A DNA stretch of 64,000 nt. It comes from Hyperoodon ampullatus. Lineage: Eukaryota; Chordata; Mammalia; Artiodactyla; Ziphiidae. The stretch is taken from positions 162,877,353-162,941,352 of the forward strand of contig OX457058.1 of the NCBI GenBank assembly GCA_949752795.1, written 5' to 3'. The notes under the pieces were generated by a model that was not told the DNA's origin, did no database searches, and saw only the letters and a program-made list of their open reading frames with translations. Position numbers and translations under genes: made by a program. Positions within the stretch are counted from its first letter, which is position 1. Each line of letters begins with the position of its first letter. Of this stretch, positions 23,761-37,451 are shown piece after piece.

Positions 23761-25880
23761 AACCATCAAACAGAGCATCTATGCATTATAGTAATTCTAG
23801 AAGACAAAAAGGTTATTTTTAAAAATAATGGTTGAAATTTCTTAAATCTGAGGAAGGACACAACTATCCAGACTCAAGAGGCCCAACATTTCCAAATAAG
23901 AGAAAATTGAAGATGTCCACATGAAGATCCATTGTAATCAAAGTGTCAAAATAAAAAACAGAGAATTTTGAATGCAGGAAATAAAAAGTGCCTTGCTATA
24001 GACAACAGAATCATCATAGGACTATCAGTGGATTTCTCAGAAGAAACTTTTCAGGCCAGAAGGGAATGAGAGGATGTATTCCAAGTGCTGAAAATAATCT
24101 GCCAATCAAGAATAGTATATCTGACAAAACTATCCTTCAGAAATGAAAGAGAAATTAAAACTTTCTCAGATAAGTAAGAGCTAAGGTAATCCATCACCAC
24201 TAGGCCAGACTTATAAGAAATTCTAAAGGGAGTCCTGCAAGTTGAAATGAAATAAAATAAAAAGGATGCTGAATGAAAGCATCAGCAACATGAATGAATA
24301 TGAAAGTATAAATGCTGGTAAAAGTAAGCATAGAAAATACAGAATACTGTAATATTGTACCAGTAGCATGTAAATCACTGTCAATTTTGGTCTAGAAGTT
24401 AAAAGACAAAAGTATATGAATAATTATAACAATAAAAATATGGTAAAGGGTATACAATATAAAGAGATATAATTTGTGATATCAGTAACGTGTGTGTCAA
24501 AGAGAGAAGTGTCAAATTTTTGTATGTGATTGAAATTCAGGTATTACCAGCTGGAAATAAATTTACAACTATAAGGTGTTTTATGTCAGCCTCATGGTAA
24601 CCATAAAGAAAATACTTGTAGAATATACACAAAAAAATGAGGAAGAAATCAAATCATTTTCACTACAAAGGAAGAGAACAAAAGAAGCATAAATGCCACA
24701 AGACAGAGAATAATTAACAAGGTGACCATAATCTTTCTCTATCAATAATTACTTTAAGTGTAAATGGATTAAATTCTCACTCAAAAGACAAAGCTGAATG
24801 AATTAAAAAGAAAAACATATGCTGTATAAAACAGACTCAAAAGCAATAATAAACAAGTGGGACTACATCCATATAAACAATTAAAAAAGTGAAAAAGCAA
24901 CCCACAGAATGGGGAGAAAATAGTTGCAAACCATGTATCTGATAAAGGGTTAATACCTAAAATATATAAGGAACTTCTACAAGACGATAGCAATAATAAT
25001 AATAATAACTTGATTACAATATGAAGAAAGGAACTGAATAGACATTTTTTCCATAGAAGACATATGAATGGCCCACAGGTTTTTGAAAGTTTGCTCAACA
25101 TCAGGGAAATTCAAATCAAAACCACAATGCGATATCATCTCACACCTGGTAGGATGGTCATTATCAAAACAAACAAACAAACAAAAAATAACAAGTGTTG
25201 ACAAGCATGTGGAAAAATTGAAGCCCTTGTGCACTGTTGGTGGGAAAATAAAATAATGCAGCCATTATGGAAAATAGTATGGAGTTTCCTCAAAAAAAAA
25301 AAAAAAATAGAGCTATCACGTAATCCAGCAATTCTTCTTCTGGGTATCTATCTAAACAAATTGAAATCAAAATCTCAAAAATATATTTTTACTGTCATAT
25401 GCATTGCTGCATTATTCACAATAGCCAAGATGTGGAAACAATCTACATGTCCATCAGTGGATGAAGAGATAAAGGAAATGTGGTAGGTACATACAATGGA
25501 ATATTTTTCAGCCTTAAAAAATAATGAAACCCTATCATATGCAACAACATGGGTGAAGCATGAGGAAATTATGCAAAGTAAAGTAGGCTTGTCACAGAAG
25601 GACAATACTGTCTGACTCCTCTTATGAGCTCTCTAAAGTAGTCATGCTCATAGAAGCAGAAAGTAGTATTGTGGTTGCCTGGGGCCAGGGGTGGGAGGGG
25701 AAATAAGTAGCTGCTCTCAATGGGTATGAAATCTCATGTATGCAAGATGAAAAAGGTCTAGAGATCTGATGTACAATATTGTGCTTATAGTTAACAATAC
25801 TGGTCTGCACACTAAAAATTTTGATCAGAGGGTAAATCTCATGCTATGTGTTGTTCTTTTTTATAACCACAACCACAAAA

Positions 25881-27082
25881 ATAGAAAATATACTGAGATA
25901 TTAATTGTTAAAGATCATTTCGCCATCTATGTATGAGGTTCTTTTCCTCCCAAACTGAATATCATAATTTCGAGAATTTGTAGTCTACACTTTAAAATAA
26001 AATAAGCAATGGTTTTCTATTTACAATTGACTTTGGCCATTTAATTCATTGTGTTTGCTTTATAGGAACTTACAGTTTAATGACCATTACCTTGATAGCT
26101 CATCTCCTGTAGTTCAGTTTCATTATACCTCTGTGGTTTCCTAGACTTTCCTCAGGTTTATGACCCAAACATCCTTTCTTCCATAGCTCTTTAGTCATGG
26201 ATGAAATTTTCGTTATTTTCAGTGAGAGACAGGCTAGGCAGCAACTGAGGCTTGTGTTGTTGTTTATGCTGTTAATGTTATTACTGTTAGTGGTAGTAAA
26301 CACTAATTAAATGCCTTTTTTGCATTAAATTAAGTAGGATATTGAAAACTGGCATACTTTCACAGGAAACTTCTGTCCTTTAGAAACATGATAAACCCCT
26401 CCCCCTAGAAAACACAGTACTACTTAAATTTGCTTCATGAAACTATAAAACTTAGACTTGGTGGAAAGTTAGTTGTCAGCTAATCCAAAGCCCCCCAGTG
26501 GGTTTGAGTTCCTGTACAACATCCCTTTACTGAAACAGTTCCTGTGTTTTTCCAGGAGGAAAGATCCATTATTAGGTAGCTCTAAATGTTATAGAGTCCT
26601 TTCTTTTCCTGAGATAAAACTCAGAATAAGTTCTAGGTGAATTTATCTAAGACAGGATTATTGTCATGATAACCTCTGAATATTAGGACCATTATTTTGA
26701 ACACAGGACAAGAATTATTTTTACCCACCCCTCCCCATGCAGAGGGAAAAAGTCAGGTAGTGAGGTTCTCAATAGATTTTGGGAAGGCACTTCAGTATAA
26801 GGTATGAGGAAGGTTCATGAGACATTTTCATGGTGATCATTCTATATCTACAGTTGGTGTTTATTTCTTGGTCAGGATGGTAGAGAGGAGAAAACTGAGC
26901 TTAATAAGAGTGACTCTATTTCCTCTGTGTAAACTCTTATACTTATTACCAAATTTTTACATAGTGTCAAACTGAAGACATTTTATTGAGAGGATATTTC
27001 TGGGTGTGTCTTTATGATTTGAAGAGATTCATGCATTTTTTTAGAATGTTAATTCTTAAGAAAAATAATTATTTGGATATCA
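25881..27082. other. Unassigned DNA
   Basis: No gene or confident repeat family recognised. An open frame at 26,100-26,303 (minus) spans a GTT/GTA-rich patch and has no known motif. Confidence 0.4.
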
Positions 27083-27550
27083 TATTAGTTTTTTAGCGAT
27101 GCCATAAGAAAATACTAGAAACTGGGTGGCTTAAACAATAGAAATTTATTGTCTCATATTTCTTAGGGCTAAAAGTCCAAGGTCAAAGTGGTGGCAGGGT
27201 CGGTTCCTTCTGAGGGTTGTGACTGTGAATCTGTTCCAAGACTCTCTTCTAGCTTCTGGTGGTGTGCTGACACCTTTGGCATCTTTGTCATTCTTTGGAT
27301 TATAAATGAGTCAGCAAGATCTCTGTCTTTATATTCACATACTGTTTTCCCTGTGTGTGTATCTGTGTCCAAATTTCCCCTTTTTTTAAGTACACATTGG
27401 CTTAAGAGCCCACCCTACTGCAGTGTGACCTGAACTTAACTAATTACATCTGCATAAACACTATTTCTAAATGAAGCTACATTTTGAGGTGTTGAGGGGT
27501 TAGGACTTCAACATATGAATTTTCTGAGGACACAGTTCAACCCATAGCAG
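27083..27550 (-). mobile_element. MaLR-type solo LTR, minus strand
   Basis: The plus strand carries AAATACTAGAAACTGGGTGGCTTAAACAA and TAGAAATTTATTGTCTCATAT, then AGCTTCTGGTGGTGTGCTG. It ends with AACTAATTACATCTGCATAAA and CAACCCATAGCA. This is the layout of a reversed MaLR LTR. No internal retroviral-like region is attached, so it is a solo LTR. Confidence 0.75.
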
Positions 27551-30500
27551 GTATGCAAGTAATATGTCCAATGCTAAGGAAAAAAATTACTGTAATCCAT
27601 GAAACATGGGAATCTTTGAAAACTCAAATAGATGGTAAAGTAGTCCAAATATAGTGATAATTATAAGCAAAATCCCAAAGAAGTATAGCTGCATACTATA
27701 CAATTAATTGGACGAGTGTCAGAATTAAGCTTTTCTGTACAGTGATTTTGAATTCTCAGATGCAAGAGAGTGATTATTTTGTGACTATAACTTTAATATC
27801 TGCATGATCCATGCAAAGGAAATAAATAAATGTTTTTTTGTTTGCTTGTTTTTTAAGAAAGATTACAGCATTAGATTTCAATCATGTATATAAATGAAGG
27901 GAAAAGTGGTGCAGAAAATTTAAAACAACAAATAAAATGTCATTTTTAATAGAATGGTAACAAATTTATCTTCTAATATATATCAATAGGTTGCTTAGCT
28001 GGTTTTTGTGTCACAGGAATTTTCTATGGACAGCGTAGAGCTGGAGAATGTATGATTATGCTGTTTACTCTCTATGTGACTTGGGGCTTGCAACTTTACC
28101 TTTGAATCTATAAACTACAAAAGTAGCATTCTCACATATATAGTGGGAAAATAAGTTAACTCATAAAGGTGGTGTAACAATACAGAGATTTTGCTCAGGA
28201 GATATTATACCATTCTTTTGTTTTCTTCCCTTCAAATTTTACCCCCACTGTACTCACCAGGAATATGATTGGCCAGGACCCCAGCACACACTGGTTTTGA
28301 GGAAGGTGTGGAAGTTACTTGTAAAGGCACATTTGCTGAAGAAAATACGCAAATGCACTCAATATGGGCTATACAAGATTCAGTAAATAGCATTAATAAT
28401 TTCTCAGATTGATTCTCTAATAGCACCCAGTATATAAATTTGTTGTAAAATCATGTGCAAAGAAAACAAATCTTGCATATTAAATCTAAAAAATTTTCAA
28501 CACAATTACCTACTTAATATCTGCTTCCATTGACCAGACTTCACACCTTCTTAAAATCTTAAAACTTCTAACACTTATATTTCTTTTTCAGATTTACCTA
28601 CTTATTCTAGTAAAATCATTTCTAAAAATATCTGTTAATGAAACTTGGTGGCAGTAAAAAATACAATACCCCTGCTCCTTCATGGCAATACAAGTAGAAA
28701 GAGAATGTCTTTAATGTTTTAAAGAAAATTTAAAACTAAAAAACTTCTTAAGCTCTGCATCAATAAGAAGGAGTGAAAAAATTAATTGCATATCTGGTCA
28801 CTAACCTTTGTTGAGATTATTCAGCTTTGCAACCTAAGAATCTAATGATTATATTTTAACTCAAATCTATAACATGGGGGAGAATGAGAAATAAATTTAG
28901 ACATTTCTTGAAAATTGTTTTTTCAAAATATTTCCTTTGTAATGTGGGAGTGATCATCTTTTGTCTAAAATAAGATTCTCTTTATTTTACACTTCAAATG
29001 TGTTAACTGACTTTTAATGCAATTATTTCCTTAATGGGTTGGTCAGTGCCTTTGCACAATAAAAATGGACAAATTCCCTTTGAATAGTTCTACCTGGAGT
29101 TTTGTTTTTGTGATTAGGTCCTGTGAAAAGGTCATTAGCAAATATTTTTTTGCAACCACAATATTTGCTTCAACTTACTTTTGTGAATAAGTTGTTATCT
29201 TTACCTCAAGCTCATTTCTGAATATCCTGTAGTCAGACAGCCATATCCAGATCTTTAAAAACAAAATAAAATAAAGCTTATTCATTGATTACATATAATT
29301 AGGAAAACAAAAGTAGCTGAGAAAATTGAAAAATAAACACAAACTTTTCAAAAAGATATGTGTTCTATTCATTGGACCTCAACTTAAAAAATATATATAT
29401 ATATCAGTTTTCCTTTTTATTGGGTACATTTAAATATTATAAGATTCTGAATCATGGTGATTTATTCACTTATTCATCATTTGTTTTTCTTTGTTAAAAT
29501 ATGATTACTTTTTGGCCCAAGTGCAAAATGGAAGATATTTTAGTAAGTTATGTATGCAAATGCAATTACAATCATTATGTCTAGAGGCATTTTAACGTTT
29601 ATTTCCACTTGCTATTCAGATTTCTTTAAGCACTAAACATACCTGGTGTGGGCGCACAAGCTCATACCTTCAGTGCTCAAATTCCCAAACTAGGAAAACT
29701 AGAATTTTTTTCCATAAACTCCTTGATGGCAAACTCTGATCTCATGTGAATCAGTCTGGTTGTAACATCTGAGGTTACTGCCACTTAGTGTGAACAGTCA
29801 GAAGTTTCACGACAGAAATGTTAATGATTTGATGACTGGTCTGTTGGAAAGGTTTAAGGTGGATGCACTGTATTGCCTTCACAAACTCTCCAAAATTCTG
29901 AATTACTAAATAAATCTAGCCTCAAGGATTTTCATGGAGAAACTGTGGACCTATGTCTCCTCTCTTCTTTCCTGGAGGAACTTTGTAAATGTCACAAAGG
30001 TATTCAACACAGTGTGATTTTGTTTATGTTTGTTTGTCTGTCTGTAGGTATGAAGATGACATTCTCATGACCCATTTTGTGGGAAGAGAGACATGCATTT
30101 TGAAAGAATGAAATTATTTTTCCTACAAGATAATTAGAAGAGGTTTCCCACATGCTCACATGGTAGGTCAGAAGGTTTTCCGATAATGTTGGTAATAATT
30201 TTGGTAGGACTGGTCTTTGTTGTTGGTGGTGATGGCTATTGGGTATTGTTATTAAGTGGGTTATTGGAATGATTAATTTGTGACAGGCAAAATAACTCAT
30301 TGAACATAAGTGTCTTTATGGCTTGAAAACATAATTCATTCTGCCATGGTGATGCATGGGTAAGGGAAGCTAGGATGCTACAGGGTTAGATGAGATTTTG
30401 GCTTTTAAGACTGAAAAGTTCTATATTAGAGAAAGAAGGTCTCCTGAGAGACAGTTTCATTATATCCCCAAAGTTAGCAACATTTCTCTGATAGACACAA

Positions 30501-31590
30501 TTTTCATTTTCCTGGTTTGATTCCATTGGTCCTAGTCATATCCATTTGCACTACTTTAAATAATTCAATATTTTAGCTCCTAATAAAAGACTCCTTTCAT
30601 TTCCATTTCCTGCTCCCACATTACCCAATAAAACCTTTGGTTTACATTTGCTGTCCTTCGATATCTTTTAATTTTTTTTCTCTGAACCTTAGTTTATGAT
30701 TCATCTACCTTTTAGTACTCCGAGTTTCCCTCACAGTTATGGTCAGAGCTACTTAGTAAGAATAACAGTACATCTTCACACACAAAAGTAGAGTCAAATA
30801 CAGCAATTCATATCTTTATATCTTTTTTTCCTAACAGTTCTGGGGTATTACAATTTTATTCCTGCCAACAGTCAGCTGCTTTCCAATTTCCACTGAGATA
30901 AATAAAACCTAATAAAAAATAATGACTTTATAATAATTAAAAGGTAGCTGAACAAAAAATAGCTGAATCTTTCCCATTTAACAGTTGCAAACACCAGACT
31001 GATTTTCTTTTCTATAATTAGCTAACATTTGACATTTTGTTATTTTTGTTTGTTTTTCTCACCTGATTTTTTGAAAATCACTGTTTTCTTCATTTACATG
31101 TCCTAAAGTATCTTATTTAGAAAATTTCAAACTCAATCTACCTGTATTGTTGCTATGCTTTTCTCTTACCCTATTTTAATTTATTTTAATGGTTTTAGGG
31201 GAAATTCACTGAAAACTTCCACCTCCACCCTTGATTTTTTTAATACCTGGTGCTTAGTAAAATAACTTGCAAGATAAAAGAGTGAATGTCACATTAATTA
31301 TAGTCATAACAAAACTTGCAAGTGTCACCTTTGCACTTGTACAATTTGTCACAAAATGATAAAACACATCTGGGAATCAATAAATAAACAAACTTTTTTT
31401 TTCTTGTAGAATAACACTTTAAGACTTCTTTTTCCCTGTCCAAAATTTGCAATTTTTCCTTGCAAAATAATTTTGGCTATTCTAGGTATTTTGAATTTCT
31501 TTATATCACCTTGTTAATTTATACACAACACACACACACAAGTGTGTTGGATTTTTACTGGGATCAAATTGATTCACCAAAGTTAACATC
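27551..31590. other. Mostly unassigned AT-rich DNA
   Basis: No gene recognised. A possible plus-strand MIR remnant lies at about 28,020-28,170 (TATGTGACTTGGGGCTTGCAAC region). An (AT)n microsatellite lies at about 29,389-29,404 and a short (CA)n at about 31,528-31,540. Confidence 0.4.
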
Positions 31591-31700
31591 AGCTGAGCTT
31601 TTTTGCTAAGTTCTTTTCATTCACTAATTTTTAAAACATCTCTGTAATGTCAGTACAATGTTATTGTCATTTTACTAATGAGGAAACTAAGGATTAGAGA
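31590..31700 (-). mobile_element. MIR SINE fragment, minus strand
   Basis: TTATTGTCATTTTACTAATGAGGAAACTAAGGATTAGAGAGCTAA is the reversed core of MIR, with the typical TTTTAC.AATGAGGAAACT phrase. Confidence 0.7.
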
Positions 31701-31701
31701 G

Positions 31702-31765
31702 CTAAAAAAACAAACAAACAAAACAAAACAAAAAAAAACAAATCAAAACAAAGAAAAAAAAGCAC
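31702..31765. repeat. (AAAC)n-type A-rich simple repeat
   Basis: A-rich stretch with repeated AAAC, AAAAC and AAACAAAG units. Confidence 0.8.
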
Positions 31766-32130
31766 AGACCAGGCAGAGTCAGTTTGCATCAAATAATACA
31801 GGTTAGATCAAATACTTAGTACAAAATTTGTTGAAACCTAGTGCCTTCCCCAAGTATTCTGTGAAATCTTTCATTTCAGAACATTGGACACACAACTGAA
31901 CAATGAACAGAGTAAACAATATAAACATAATTAAAGAATATTTGCCCTTGTATCTAAAGCACAGCTGAGGGTTCTCAGCATCAGTTTAATACTTTCTATT
32001 GTTGTTTATAGATGATAATAACCCAATGCAATATATCATTTTAGATTTTCCCTTCAAGAGAATATAGCTACAGTACTTAAATTCATTTACTTCTAAGGGA
32101 CCCTGTGACTGGGATTTTATTTTAATTAAA

Positions 32131-32333
32131 AAAAAGAGGGTAGGGCTTCCCTGGTGGCGCAGAGGTTGAGAGTCCACCTGCCGATTCAGGGGACGCGGGT
32201 TCGTGCCCCGGTCTGGGAGGATCCCACGTGCCGCGGAGCGGCTGGGCCCGTGAGCTATGGCCGCTGAGCCTGCGCGTCCGGAGCCTGTGCTCCGCAACGG
32301 GAAAGGCCACAACAGTGAGAGGCCCACATACCA

Positions 32334-32376
<43 letters not shown>

Positions 32377-32380
32377 GTAG
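32131..32380 (+). mobile_element. CHR-type SINE, plus strand, long A-tail
   Basis: Body from about 32,144 with an A-tail of about 38 ending near 32,371. The duplication AAAAAGAGGGTAG lies at 32,131-32,143 and 32,368-32,380. The target reads TT/AAAA just upstream. The long uninterrupted tail and clean body indicate a recent insertion. Confidence 0.96.
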
Positions 32381-33590
32381 ATGAAAATGATGTAGGACAT
32401 ATATTTCTCTTTTTAAAAATTTCTCTCCTTTTCCCAATTTTCTACTTGACTGGTGATATCAGGCAAAAGTGAAAGTAATTTTTTTTGAAGTTTGTATTAA
32501 CTGATCCTGGTAACTTAATTTCAACCTTAGCAGCCTAACTGTACTAAAACTTACTCCATGTGTGATGATTTTTGTTGCAAATACAATGCTAACAGGTTCT
32601 CAAAAAAATGCAATGTTTCCTCTGTTATCTTTTACTTTCCTTTCTGGACCACTTTCTTATTTTCTGCCTCATTTATCGAATCATTTTGGTGTCCAATAGT
32701 GTCACACTTCCCTCTGGATGCCCAAATTCTGCTGTGACTCAATCCATGGCTACCCATCACCACAATCTGTCAACATGTCATTCTGCAAAGCCAGCATTTG
32801 CTATTTTGTGGTCAATTTAAAAATCTTAATCTCCAGTTGCTAATTCTCCCAACTTCTTTTGACTTAATTCTTTGATCAAACTAAAGTAATGTTAAGAAAG
32901 TTAGGATAGTTGGAGGGCCTGCCTTTAAAGATATTAAATTTCTCAATGGAGAGAAATTTATCAAACAGGTACAACATAAACAGACACATACTTGACACAG
33001 ATCCTCTTCCTTTTATTATTTCACATAACCTCTTTATATACTTTTGAATATGTTGATGTGGGGTTTTTTCATCATTGATTCTGAAATACTTCCTCCAAGT
33101 TTCTTGAGACAAGAATTTATATCTTCTGATTCTTTATATCCACTCTTACTCCTCAGCATTTAATCCTGTGTGAAACTCAGCCATTCACATGATAGGAAGT
33201 ACACCTTTTCAGTTGGGTCTTGGATTAGGTGAAAATTATAATAGTTATGACTTATTATTCTATATAGTTTTATTTTCTATTCTTTCTCTCTCTCTCTTTT
33301 TTTTTTTTCTTTTTTGTCTTTACTTATTTGTACATTGGTCTAGGCACTTATTTCTATCTGTTAACTTCATCCTTGGAGAAGCATGGGCAAAGGTTATCCT
33401 CAGAAAGATACTGAAGGTGAACACATGTTGTACCAGGGAAGAAATAATGAGAAATGAATCAGAAATCAGAAATCTTCCTACTCAGAGCAGGATTGATCTT
33501 AGTTGACAAAGATAAAGAAGTTCCCTATGGAAATCGCAATCATTCTCTGTAAGGTGAATAAGGGGAGGGATGCTTATCTTTTGTCATTGA
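32381..33590. other. Unassigned DNA with a pyrimidine-rich tract at about 33,285
   Basis: No gene recognised. A TC/T-rich tract at about 33,280-33,320 explains the Ser/Phe/Leu-rich open frame across it. Confidence 0.4.
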
Positions 33591-33665
33591 TGCATCGTCA
33601 CCACTTACAATAGTATCTGAGACCCAACAGAAACTCAATAAATACAACTTGATTGATTGAATTCA
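33590..33665 (+). mobile_element. Short L2/MIR-type 3' end remnant (tentative)
   Basis: CCAACAGAAACTCAATAAATACAACTTGATTGATTGAAT resembles the terminal 'CTCAATAAAT..TTGATTGAATGAA' phrase of L2 and MIR. It is too short to tell which. Confidence 0.45.
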
Positions 33666-34109
33666 TTTCCTGTCTATTGGATTGTGATCATGCTGCCCAG
33701 CAGGGGATGGAGATACTTTTAAACATGCGTCATAGGGAAATCAGGGCCATGAGCCTGGGAGGAAAAAAATATTCAGAAGAAAACTGGATAAATTAAGTAT
33801 AGTTCATTATCAGTCTTTGGAATTATTTGAGAAACAGCATCCTCAGAAAACAGCAAGCACCTACTCAGGGCAGAGTCAGGTCTGTAGAGTGAGCTGGTAA
33901 GGAGAAGTATTTTATCAGAAGCAGGAGATCATGTAATTTCTAGCTCAAATTGATCTTCTAATTACTGCCTCAGGCTTCATACTGAGCCAGTCATATGTGT
34001 AGAACATTCCCACGTAATACCTCAAAGTCCCTGAGAATTATCATAATTATTAATAATACTATAAAAGTAATTATTATTGTAATAATTATCATTGTTCTTC
34101 ACTTTATAT

Positions 34110-34275
34110 ATGACTGTCCTAATCACTTTACATAATTTTCACTAAACCCTTTGTAAATTGTTATCCCAGTTTTATAGAAAAGGAAATTAAGAGCGAATAA
34201 CTTGCCTGAGGTCACATAGCTGGTAAATGGCAGACATGACCTAAAGCCCAGACTTTCTGATCACAACATTCATGC
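34110..34275 (-). mobile_element. MIR SINE, minus strand
   Basis: GAAAAGGAAATTAAGAGCGAATAACTTGCCTGAGGTCACATAGCTGGTAAATGGCAGA is an unmistakable reversed MIR core, extended on both sides. Confidence 0.85.
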
Positions 34276-37123
34276 TCTTCAGCACTAAGGAATTCTGTAC
34301 CATAAAAATAAAATCTCTGATAATTTACATTTCTCCTCAGGTTTTACTTCACCTTGAATTATAAAATTTTCCCATAGGTTGAAAATTAAGCTTTCTCCAT
34401 CTTTCAGGCTCCATCCTTCTTACAAAAGAACATCTTTTGTAAGTTTTGGATCAAACTAATCCTGGGCAGATGTTTTTGAAAAGTATTAAAAGTGTTGGAA
34501 CTGATCAATCATCCTTAGAAGTTTTAGACTCTGGGAGACAAAGGCATCTCAAATCATACAACCTAGGTCTCTATAGATAATGGAGTGGTGGGTGTATCAT
34601 GATATGCAGAAAAAATATCAGAACCACATAGTGATTTCTGAGAAGATAAATTACTCAATCTGAGAAAGAAAGCAGAAACTTTTAAATGTTCTGTACTCTA
34701 GCCAGGGTCCCTATATTGCCTTCATTATTTGTAAATTACTTTTTTCTCAATACTTCTTTTATACTTTTATAAATCATCACTCTTCTAATCATCTTTGAAT
34801 TATGTTATCATATATATATATATATATATATATATTCTTACTGCTCAAAATTCCTTCTGTTTTGTTTCAAAGAGACTTAATAGTATTTCAAATTACTCCC
34901 TTTATCCCCAAGAAATCTGTTTAACACTGAGAATCCTGGGTTTGCCTGAAGAAAGAAAAAGTAGGTGCTAAGTGCTTTTATGCATTCAGGTGGCAGCTCT
35001 GATGGGCCCTGGATGGTTGTACTGCTTTCTCGTTAAGGAAAAAAAATACTACAGCCCTTGTAACTTTCTAATATCACTGACACCTAAAAAGTGTTAATCT
35101 GCAATAGTCAAGTAAACATTATTTCTAGAACATTGAACAATCCTGTTGGTAGTTTGACAATATGTCTGTTGAAAAGGGAGACAGTCTTTTGAGAAAACTA
35201 TTTGTAGTCACTGGGTGCCATTGATTTGCCCGTGCCTGGAAAAAGGGAAATCGTTGTGAATGACTCAGATTTCATATAAATATGTTGATAAATATGCTTG
35301 ACAATATTGAAATATATTATTTCTCCATACTTGAAAGAAAATTATATGCCAACCTAAGGAAGGGGATAAATGACATACACAGCACAAACAAGTTCCTTCT
35401 TTAAAGCGTTCTTTAGTTTGATTCAAAGCTACCATTTTTACTTCTCTGTAAGGTGACTTCCCCATGCATGTTCATAACAGCTTTTTGCCTCTCAGACACG
35501 CCCAAATGGCCCTGAAAATTGCTGTGAAAAAGATATTTGCCCATTTCTCCTGAGAACCAGAATGACTCAGAAGCTGAGCACATATGGGAACAGTTGAGTC
35601 TGGATTCTCTGAGCAGTTTCCCATTTCTGGTAAGCTATTCTCTTTGTAAATATATGTGATTCTCTCCCAGATAACAGTCTGTGCAGGAAGGAAAAGAAGA
35701 AAGGGAAAAATTGGATCACTGAGACCATCTTCAAGCAGGATTTGATGCACCCGGGCCTTGGACAAGGGTTGAAAATGCATTAATTTGTGGCCAATGCATA
35801 TTATTGTCTTTCTATGTCAAGTGGTTCACATCTTTTGAAAACATAGTGGACGTATTTATCATGGCACTTAACTCACTTTGAAAGAAAACTCCAATACCCC
35901 TTGGGAGAGCTTCCATTACCAAGATATCCAACATTTATCTTGGCCTAAGTGCAACCTCTAAAGATAAAGTCCTATTTAAATAATCAATTATTCTAATGGC
36001 CCCACCCGGCAATGACTGGAAATGACTCCAAAGAAAAGAGGAATAGGTTAAGCAATTTTAAAAGAAATCCTTTTTTATCTTAAATTTGAAAAAAAAAATT
36101 TTTTTCACTCTCACCATTCGTGTTTGCCAGTGCAGCTGTAAGCAAACCTATGCTTCATCATATACCACTGGATGAATCTGTGGATTATATCAAGGCCTCT
36201 GTGTGGGGTTGGAATTTGTTTAGAAGAAAAATAAAATTAAAGAACATTGAATTATAAAAAGCAATTTATAACATAGCTTGATATCTGTGATTATTTTATT
36301 AAGCAAGTCAAATTTGCACTGAGAGGAGAGGAGTTCTGTGTTCTCCTTGTTGGACATAGGTCAAGAAATTGAATATTGACTCATGGTGTTTGAAAGTTTC
36401 CAATGAAAAACGAGTTTGGGGAATTAACTGGTTATCCTGACATTGTAAAAAGCCCAAAAAATCTGCATTCACACTGAAATGAGCAACGTTGTGGACCTGA
36501 ATGAGCTCCATTTTATGACGAGATGTGAATTACCTTCATTTATTATTCTTTATTGATCAGGAAACTTGTCAGTAATGGCATTCTGCTTCATTATGGTGCT
36601 ATGTAGAGAAAACCACAGCCAGAGTAACAAAACTCAGAGGAATAATTCATGATTATAATAATTCCAATATTTTCATGACACTTTGCACTCTATTCTTTCA
36701 ATTGATCCTTACACAAACCATGTGGTTTTGGTGAGAAACAATAAAGACCTACTGATGGTCTTTTAGTGCTTCACAAAGAGTCTGGTTTTCCTTAGTTACA
36801 TGGATATATGTGATTTCCATGTTGAGCTAGTGTCATTCTAGAGAGTGTTTGAATCATACACAGCAAACACTGGTCAATCTGCATCTGTTTCCTTGGATTT
36901 TATTTCATCATATTATACTGGCATGGCTTGTACTTTTCTGAACTATGGGGTCAAGGTACAGCTTCCAGTCTACAGGTTGGTATTATAGGTGCTAAGGCAA
37001 AATCCTGCTCCCTTCAAAATACTGGTCACCTTTCAAATAGAGCTAATGGTTCCCCTGTCCCTCCTCAGCGGGACATGCTAATCCCCACTTCCTCTGCCTT
37101 TGTTCTACTCAGGTCTTCAGTGG
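34276..37123. other. Unassigned DNA with an (AT)n microsatellite at about 34,812
   Basis: No gene recognised. A pure (AT)n run lies at about 34,810-34,836. The overlapping open frames at 35,265-35,780 (minus, up to 102 codons) have no recognised domain, no splice context that I can defend and no homologue I recognise. Confidence 0.4.
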
Positions 37124-37451
37124 TGTCTTAGTCCAGTCAGGCTGCTATAATAAAATACTATAGACTGGGGGGCTTGTAAGCAAACACATTTATTTCTGTT
37201 CTGAGGTTGCAAAGCGCCAGTTGATTTGGTGTCTGATGAGAGCTTTCCTGGTTCATAAATGGCTGCCTTTCAGTTGTGTCCTCAAATGGCAGAAAGGCAA
37301 GGGAGCTCTTGGGGGTCTTTATAAGGGCACTATTTCCATTCATTTGGACTCAGCTCTCATGATCTACTCACCTATTAAAGACCCACCTCCAAGTATCATC
37401 ACATAAGTTTCACCATATCAGTTGGGGAGGGCACAGACATTGTCTATAGCA
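37124..37451 (-). mobile_element. MaLR (MST-like) solo LTR, near full length, minus strand
   Basis: Reads TG...CA on the plus strand with the reversed MST-type order: GTCCAGTCAGGCTGCTATAAT, AAATACTATAGACTGGGGGGC, TTCCTGGTTCATAAATGGCTG, TCCTCAAATGGCAGAAAGGC, AAGACCCACCTCCAAGTATC and GACATTGTCTATAGCA. Length is about 328 bp, close to a whole LTR. No internal part is attached. Confidence 0.85.

Larger units (their letters stand above)
22640..25880 (+). mobile_element. L1/HAL1-like element, plus strand, internally deleted, interrupted by a CHR SINE
   Basis: Forward L1 phrases run in order. An ORF1-like part lies at about 23,240-24,240, with a conserved TTTCAGGCCAGAAGGGAATGAGAGG motif region at about 24,048-24,075 and ATCACCACTAGGCCAG at about 24,194. 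The start of an ORF2-like reading (TTTAAGTGTAAATGGATTAAATTC) is at about 24,752. The sequence then jumps directly to the far 3' part of ORF2 (from about 24,855: AACAAGTGGGACTACATCC, then AATGGGGAGAAAATA). The 3' end follows with ACCACAATGCGATATCATCTCAC at about 25,118 and ATGTGGAAACAATCTACATG at about 25,431. Most of ORF2, including the reverse-transcriptase core, is absent. Frames are broken throughout. Whether this is HAL1 or a deleted L1M is undecided. Confidence 0.8.
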
